Position numbers and translations under genes: made by a program. Under the pieces are notes generated by a model. It was not told where the DNA came from and searched no databases. It worked only from the letters and a program-made list of their open reading frames with translations. A stretch of DNA of 64,000 nucleotides, from positions 1-64,000 of the forward strand of contig JAGAJL010000014.1 in assembly GCA_017626095.1 (NCBI GenBank), written 5' to 3'. The stretch is from Lachnospiraceae bacterium (lineage in GTDB: Bacteria > Bacillota > Clostridia > Lachnospirales > Lachnospiraceae). Of the stretch, positions 60,883 through 64,000 are shown piece after piece. The stretch's first letter is position 1; each line of letters begins with the position of its first letter.

Positions 60883-61365
60883 ATGAATCAAAATTCAAAT
60901 GGAGTGAGTACAGGAATGGCAATTGTATGCACAATCGGAATTATGCTTTTCATCGGTCTGATCATAGACCTTAATACACCAAAGTGCATCAAAAGTGGAT
61001 GTGACAATGATGCAAAAGACGGAAGCAGTTATTGTTACCTGCATGATGACAGTTCCTATCGGTACAAGAGTAACCGCACTTCTTACAGTGGTAGCACCAA
61101 TAGTTCCGGTAGCTCGTCAAGCGCAAAGAGTAGCAATACATCTTCGAGTGAAAAGAGTGGTGGCACTTCTTCAAGCGGCAAGAAATCTTATTCATCAGGT
61201 TCATCCGGTAATCGTTCATCAAAGAAGAAAAGCAGTTCTACAGATTCGTATGATGATGGCTATAATGCAGTTTATGAAGATGATGATTACGACTGGGACC
61301 GCTATAGGAGCGATGATGACTATGCTGCCGGTGTGGATGATGCGATGGAGGATGAAGAATGGTAA
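60883..61365 (+). CDS. Ser-rich membrane-anchored protein
   Basis: A 160-residue protein with one N-terminal membrane helix (about residues 12-28), a CIKSGCDNDAKDGSSYCYLH metal-like segment, a Ser/Lys/Gly-rich low-complexity region (about 58-120), and an acidic, Tyr/Asp-rich end. AAAGGAGGG precedes ATG. The Ser-rich stretch may be a phosphorylation or spacer region; unknown. Confidence 0.7.
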   Translation: MNQNSNGVSTGMAIVCTIGIMLFIGLIIDLNTPKCIKSGCDNDAKDGSSYCYLHDDSSYRYKSNRTSYSGSTNSSGSSSSAKSSNTSSSEKSGGTSSSGKKSYSSGSSGNRSSKKKSSSTDSYDDGYNAVYEDDDYDWDRYRSDDDYAAGVDDAMEDEEW

Positions 61366-61485
61366 AAATAGCAATAACACTTTTGGTTAAAATGGTAGTA
61401 CAATGGGTGTAGATATGTTGTTGACGAAATAAAAGATTCAAAAGAAAAACAAGAATTATATGTATTTGCTTTGAGGGGAATTGTT

Positions 61486-64000
61486 ATGCAAGAGATGAAT
61501 ATTAAGGTACTGATGCCAAAAGTGGAATTAGTGGACAGTACAATGTTTATAACAATTGATGTTGTATTAAAGACAGATGAAACACTCAGTATTGCCCTTG
61601 ATTACGTTTGTTTTATTAATCGTTTTGGCGAAAAGTTTGAAGAGCATAACAATAAGAGCGAATATTATGCAAACTTGACTGAAGGTTGCAGAATACAGAA
61701 GGAGATTTATCTTGGAAGTAGGAAGCAGTCTTTGACGAATTCACAGCTAATATTATGTTTTACAAATATTACAGAGGATAAAGAATATACAATTTTCTAT
61801 ACTAGATTTAATGATTTATGGAGGATTGAAAAAACAAGTGTTAAAGCAGTTGAAAAAAAGAAGATATATCAGAATGTAATTGCAAATGTAAAAAAAGTGC
61901 GTCAAAGACCAGTTGCCAGACTTGCAACAAGGACTAATGAGAATGAAATAAAAGAAACTACATTTCGAAAGATGGAAATCGAGGAACATAAGGATTTAAT
62001 ACAAGCGGATGAATTATCTGATGAGGAAATCGTAAAAAAAGCACCGACTTCTATAAAGAGTTATGTGAAAGCAATATTTCGAGAAATGTACTATATTCGA
62101 GAAAAGGGTGGAAGAAAATATAGGGTTACTAATGGAAAGTACTTAAAATTAATCAAAAATCAATATGTTTATATATTTGATATTGATTCAGAAATTTATA
62201 TTGCTGAAGATTCCCCGGTTCGTGTTGAAGTATTTGGTAAGATTGTGGAGGGAAGTGTATTTTATACTGATGGCTTTCAGATTATGATAGCTATCAAGGA
62301 AGATGTTGGAAAAGTGGTTTCCAGTGGTTTTATTATGGTAGAGCCTTGGAAACTGTTGAGACAGTTAGGAAAAGCTGTATCAGAATTGTCATATACAAAT
62401 AATCCTATTGCTATGGAGTTATTAGAAAAAGGTCCACAGTTAGCGGACAAAGATAAAAGGTCGGTTATTCGAAAAGGGCAGAATGAAGCAATTCATTATA
62501 CACTCAATAATAAGATTAGCATAATATGGGGACCACCTGGAACGGGAAAATCGACTGTGATGGCAGAAATGACCAGAAAGTTTGTAAAAGACGGAAAGCG
62601 GGTTTTACTTGTATCACATAGTAACATTTCTGTGGATGTTGTAATAAATAGAATTGAAGAGCAATGCTATGAGCAAAATGAGAAAGAGTATTTTGAGGAA
62701 GGGAAAATCCTTAGATACGGTTTTGTAAGAGATCCAAATTTAAGAAAAGATGAGTATGCATCCTCTTATAATTATGCACTAAAACATGCTTCACATCTAA
62801 AGCAAAAAATGGAGGAACTTGAAAGAAGAAAAGAGCAAATTCAGAAAAAAAGTGGAATAGACAGTGGCGAATTTGTGAGTGTTATTCAGGAGATGCGTGA
62901 AGTGCGAAAACTGATAGCTGACGAAGAGAGTCAAAATATAAAAAAAGCAATGGTTGTCGGTACAACTATTTCAAAGCTTTTGGTTGATACACATATTAAT
63001 GATATGAAATATGATGTCGTAATGTTTGACGAAGCAAGCATGGCATATCTTGGACAAATTGCTGTAGCAGCAGGACATGCACTGAGAAAATTTATTTGTG
63101 TAGGCGATTTTAATCAGTTAGCACCAATATGTCAGTCTGAACAGAAGAGCATTCTTGAACAGGATATTTTCAGCTATTTAAATGTCGTGACAAGTTCGGG
63201 CGATGTAAATTATCATCCATGGCTTACCATGCTTGATGAGCAAAGAAGAACACATCCGGATATCGCGAATTTTTCTAGTAAATATATATATCACAATTTA
63301 TTGCGTACGCATCCCGATATAAAGGATAAGGTTGAGGAAATTACTAAAAAAGCGCCATTTGAAAGAGAGCCATTGATATTTATTGATTTGGCTGGAACAT
63401 ATGGTGTTGCTGATAGTAACGATAGTAATTCCAGATATAATATTTTGAGTGCAACGATTGCGATTATGGTGGCGAACAAAGCAATTTGTGAATGTGAGAC
63501 TGTCGGTATTATTACACCGTATGCGGCACAGGCACGATTGATAAGGGCTATGATTGTGGATATCGGTGATGAAAAACTGAGAAACATAAAATGTGCTACG
63601 GTTCATCAGTTTCAGGGATCAGAATGTGATGTCATTATTTTTGATACGGTTGAGAACTATCCATTTACAAGGCCTGGAATATTGTTAACGGACAACCACA
63701 ATCGCAATGTAAGTAGATTAGTAAATGTTGCCGTAACAAGAGCAAAATCAAAGTTCATTATGATTGCCAATAGCAGATTTTGGAAAGATACAATGGGTGA
63801 AACACAGAATACAATGTATCAGTTGCTAAAATACATGTTGTCTAAAGGAAAGGTGATTGATTATTCCACCGGAGTGTTACAAAAATTGTGCGAAAAGTTT
63901 TCCATGCTGACGCCTATGATATTTTCTGATGAAGAAGATTTGATGCAGTTATTTGATAAGGACTTATCTAACGCCAAAGAAGTCTCTGTATGCATTCCGG
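61486..64000 (+). CDS. SF1 (UPF1-like) helicase, partial, cut by the window end
   Basis: An open frame of 838 residues from ATG 61486 (GAGGGG site) with no stop before 64000. Residues 1-330 form a mixed N-terminal region. Walker A GPPGTGKST lies near 349, followed by motif II DEAS near 515 and CVGDFNQLAPI. Later motifs are the TPYAAQARLI and VHQFQGSECDVIIFD blocks, and VAVTRAKSKFIMI. The last residues in view (DLSNAKEVSVCIP) resemble the start of a phospholipase D-type domain, so a helicase-nuclease fusion is possible. Confidence 0.88.
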   Translation, partial: MQEMNIKVLMPKVELVDSTMFITIDVVLKTDETLSIALDYVCFINRFGEKFEEHNNKSEYYANLTEGCRIQKEIYLGSRKQSLTNSQLILCFTNITEDKEYTIFYTRFNDLWRIEKTSVKAVEKKKIYQNVIANVKKVRQRPVARLATRTNENEIKETTFRKMEIEEHKDLIQADELSDEEIVKKAPTSIKSYVKAIFREMYYIREKGGRKYRVTNGKYLKLIKNQYVYIFDIDSEIYIAEDSPVRVEVFGKIVEGSVFYTDGFQIMIAIKEDVGKVVSSGFIMVEPWKLLRQLGKAVSELSYTNNPIAMELLEKGPQLADKDKRSVIRKGQNEAIHYTLNNKISIIWGPPGTGKSTVMAEMTRKFVKDGKRVLLVSHSNISVDVVINRIEEQCYEQNEKEYFEEGKILRYGFVRDPNLRKDEYASSYNYALKHASHLKQKMEELERRKEQIQKKSGIDSGEFVSVIQEMREVRKLIADEESQNIKKAMVVGTTISKLLVDTHINDMKYDVVMFDEASMAYLGQIAVAAGHALRKFICVGDFNQLAPICQSEQKSILEQDIFSYLNVVTSSGDVNYHPWLTMLDEQRRTHPDIANFSSKYIYHNLLRTHPDIKDKVEEITKKAPFEREPLIFIDLAGTYGVADSNDSNSRYNILSATIAIMVANKAICECETVGIITPYAAQARLIRAMIVDIGDEKLRNIKCATVHQFQGSECDVIIFDTVENYPFTRPGILLTDNHNRNVSRLVNVAVTRAKSKFIMIANSRFWKDTMGETQNTMYQLLKYMLSKGKVIDYSTGVLQKLCEKFSMLTPMIFSDEEDLMQLFDKDLSNAKEVSVCIP

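Overview
The window reads as chromosomal DNA of a low-G+C, anaerobic Gram-positive bacterium, most likely a Clostridia/Lachnospiraceae-type gut Firmicute. The support is AGGAGG-type ribosome binding sites, a T-box leader before thrS, an infC-rpmI-rplT operon with an ATT start codon and an L20-type leader, a four-subunit 2-oxoacid:ferredoxin oxidoreductase, meso-diaminopimelate dehydrogenase, a DUF1540 protein, a SleB-type wall hydrolase and IS30-type transposition. No species name can be given from sequence reading alone.

About 1-45.8 kb is mostly housekeeping. It holds amino-acid ABC transporter genes, purF and purB, bioY followed by a decayed bioB, a LysR regulator, a HAD phosphatase, a membrane pseudokinase, and a SEC-C protein. 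Next come a T-box-controlled thrS, citrate synthase with porGDAB-type genes, ddh, and a potABCD polyamine transporter. An IS30-type element (about 25.5-27.1 kb) separates this from a small accessory patch: an XRE regulator, an Rpn-type protein, and a structured RNA placed before a PBECR4-like nuclease gene. Then follow infC-rpmI-rplT, two large stem-loop elements, pepD with a shikimate-kinase-like gene, a Y-family polymerase, a coiled-coil SleB hydrolase, an acyltransferase, an XRE-AbrB fusion, a DUF389 protein, Nudix/GNAT/cupin genes, a putative two-gene toxin-antitoxin unit with an ADP-ribosyltransferase-like toxin, and an ACT-domain protein.

Two tRNA-Leu genes at 45.6-45.8 kb mark the edge of an accessory island that runs to the end of the window. 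Just inside are the C-terminal remnant of a tyrosine integrase, a partial repeat of the tRNA anticodon arm, and a serine-recombinase remnant. The island holds a duplicated 181-residue gene, two modules that pair a Ser/Thr kinase with a small HTH-like partner, an ExbB/ExbD-like trio followed by a DUF1232 gene, an AAA+/DUF4143 ATPase behind three operator-like repeats spaced exactly 33 bp apart, an AbiEi/AbiEii pair, and the start of an SF1 helicase that is cut by the window end.

Five related antisense-type RNA cassettes lie between these island modules. Two are complete type I toxin-antitoxin loci: an unannotated hydrophobic peptide of 28 or 33 residues on the minus strand, convergent with a short RNA, both using one bidirectional terminator. 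The other three have lost most of the toxin. In at least two of these the antitoxin promoter has drifted from consensus.
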